In this document: positions 63,319 through 64,000 of the stretch, one piece after another
Layout of the letters: each line of letters starts with the position of its first letter
Numbering within the stretch: the first letter of the stretch is position 1
NCBI GenBank assembly: GCA_023052935.1
Contig: CM041294.1
Span: forward strand, 14,247,791 to 14,311,790
Source: Piezodorus guildinii
Lineage: Eukaryota > Arthropoda > Insecta > Hemiptera > Pentatomidae
Direction: 5' to 3'
Length of the DNA stretch: 64,000 nt
Program-made: the position numbers and the translations under genes
The notes under the pieces: generated by a model
Database searches by the model: none
Told to the model about the DNA's origin: nothing
What the model saw: the letters and a program-made list of their open reading frames with translations, nothing else

Positions 63319-64000
63319 CACGACTTTCACTTACCTCCATTTCTAAAATCAATGAAAGAATTTTCAAATACAGAGATAAAGATACGTGAAGCTATTAAAG
63401 AATTAACTAAATTGAATTATACAGAAACATGTTTTTTATTAAAAATCGATTATATTATTGTCTTAAATAATCAGTTTGTTTTATCTTCTTTTCATCACTC
63501 TCTATTAACTTTTAAAAGCTTGAGTATAAGATAATATTTTTTCTAAAATCTTTAGCCTTCCAACGGTATATCATACATTTTTATGTTCAGAAGCAAAAAA
63601 TTGTATTAAACATTTTTTTTTTCTGTTTTCTCCTTTAGTTGCTTTTCGAATTCGCTCAACTAGCATATTTAGCTGTTAATTATCAATGCTAACAAGATAA
63701 TATAGTTATTTTTATAGAATCTACAAAATTAAAGGTACTTTAGAGAAAGAAAATTTAAAATATCGGCATTTCAGCCCTCTCAGACCATTTTAATCAGAAT
63801 GAAACCTACACGATATTAAAGCCAATTAAATTTTACATCGATATAGCGAGTTTAATCAAAATCGTCGAAACCTTTTTCAAGAAAATCGAAAAAAGGTGCA
63901 TAGTATAAAGTGGCTCTTCTGGTAAGCTCAGTTTGATGAAAAACGTTAATAAGTAACGTCTCGGGCGTATATTATTCAAGTTCATCTCAACCTTGTCCAT
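63319..64000 (+). mobile_element. Family F unit, running off the window
   Basis: Starts ACGACTTTCACTTACCTCCA and follows the F order: ATGAAAGAATTTTCAAATAC, CCAACGGTATATCATACA, ACAAAATTAAAGGTACTTTA, ATTTTACATCGATATAGCGA and CGTCTCGGGCGTAT near the edge. The outer end lies beyond 64000. An open frame at 63298-63534 is incidental. Confidence 0.85.

Noticed and set aside
1..64000. CRISPR array, bacterial operon or prophage
   Set aside because: No array of equal repeats with unique spacers, no Shine-Dalgarno-led dense gene order, and all recognised genes are eukaryotic transposable elements.

Overview
The window looks like a piece of an AT-rich insect (or at least arthropod) nuclear genome made almost entirely of transposable-element debris. 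The evidence is Jockey-type retrotransposons with gag-like zinc-knuckle ORF1s, RTE-like and CR1-like LINE ends, mariner copies with TA target duplications, tRNA-derived SINEs with target-site duplications (TSDs), a Helitron-like element, a Penelope-like endonuclease remnant and a pogo/Tigger remnant. I found no rRNA, true tRNA, CRISPR array or bacterial-style operon, and only one short candidate host exon (35.8-36.1 kb). The species cannot be fixed from the sequence; an insect, possibly a hemipteran, is a weak guess.

Layout. 0-6 kb: LINE ends, a palindromic foldback repeat (called family F here), head-to-head SINE hairpins and a 21-bp minisatellite. 6.3-8.9 kb: a 2.5-kb imperfect palindrome with an RTE-like LINE fragment in each arm. 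9-16 kb: two mariner deletion derivatives, a second F inverted dimer and a SINE. 16.5-21 kb: a Jockey 3' end bounded by an 11-bp TSD, CR1-like and RTE-like ends. 21.3-21.9 kb: a Helitron-like element. 23.6-29 kb: a full-length Jockey element (family J3) with a 12-bp TSD, nested in an older Jockey copy (family J1). 30-40 kb: CR1-like, J1, RTE-like, an unclassified LINE with a CCHC tail, and a Penelope-like remnant. 41.8-50.2 kb: several J1 3' ends, two SINEs with TSDs, a mariner and a 144-bp hairpin MITE. 51.4-60.5 kb: a TIR element, a mariner fragment between direct repeats, a 5'-complete but internally deleted Jockey element (J2) with a 12-bp TSD, and a mariner inserted in a CR1-like tail. 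60.7 kb to the end: a pogo-like remnant hit by a J2-related LINE, then another F copy.

How the parts work together. These are genomic parasites rather than a pathway. J3 is closest to functional: ORF1 (RNA-binding, three zinc knuckles) overlaps ORF2 (endonuclease plus reverse transcriptase) by 11 nt, with one frameshift and one lost zinc-knuckle Cys as visible lesions. The mariners share one internal deletion that removes two of three catalytic Asp, so they were probably mobilised in trans. SINEs depend on LINE enzymes. Nesting gives a relative order: J1 before J3, J1 before SINE1, the CR1-like tail before mariner, pogo before the J2-related LINE.
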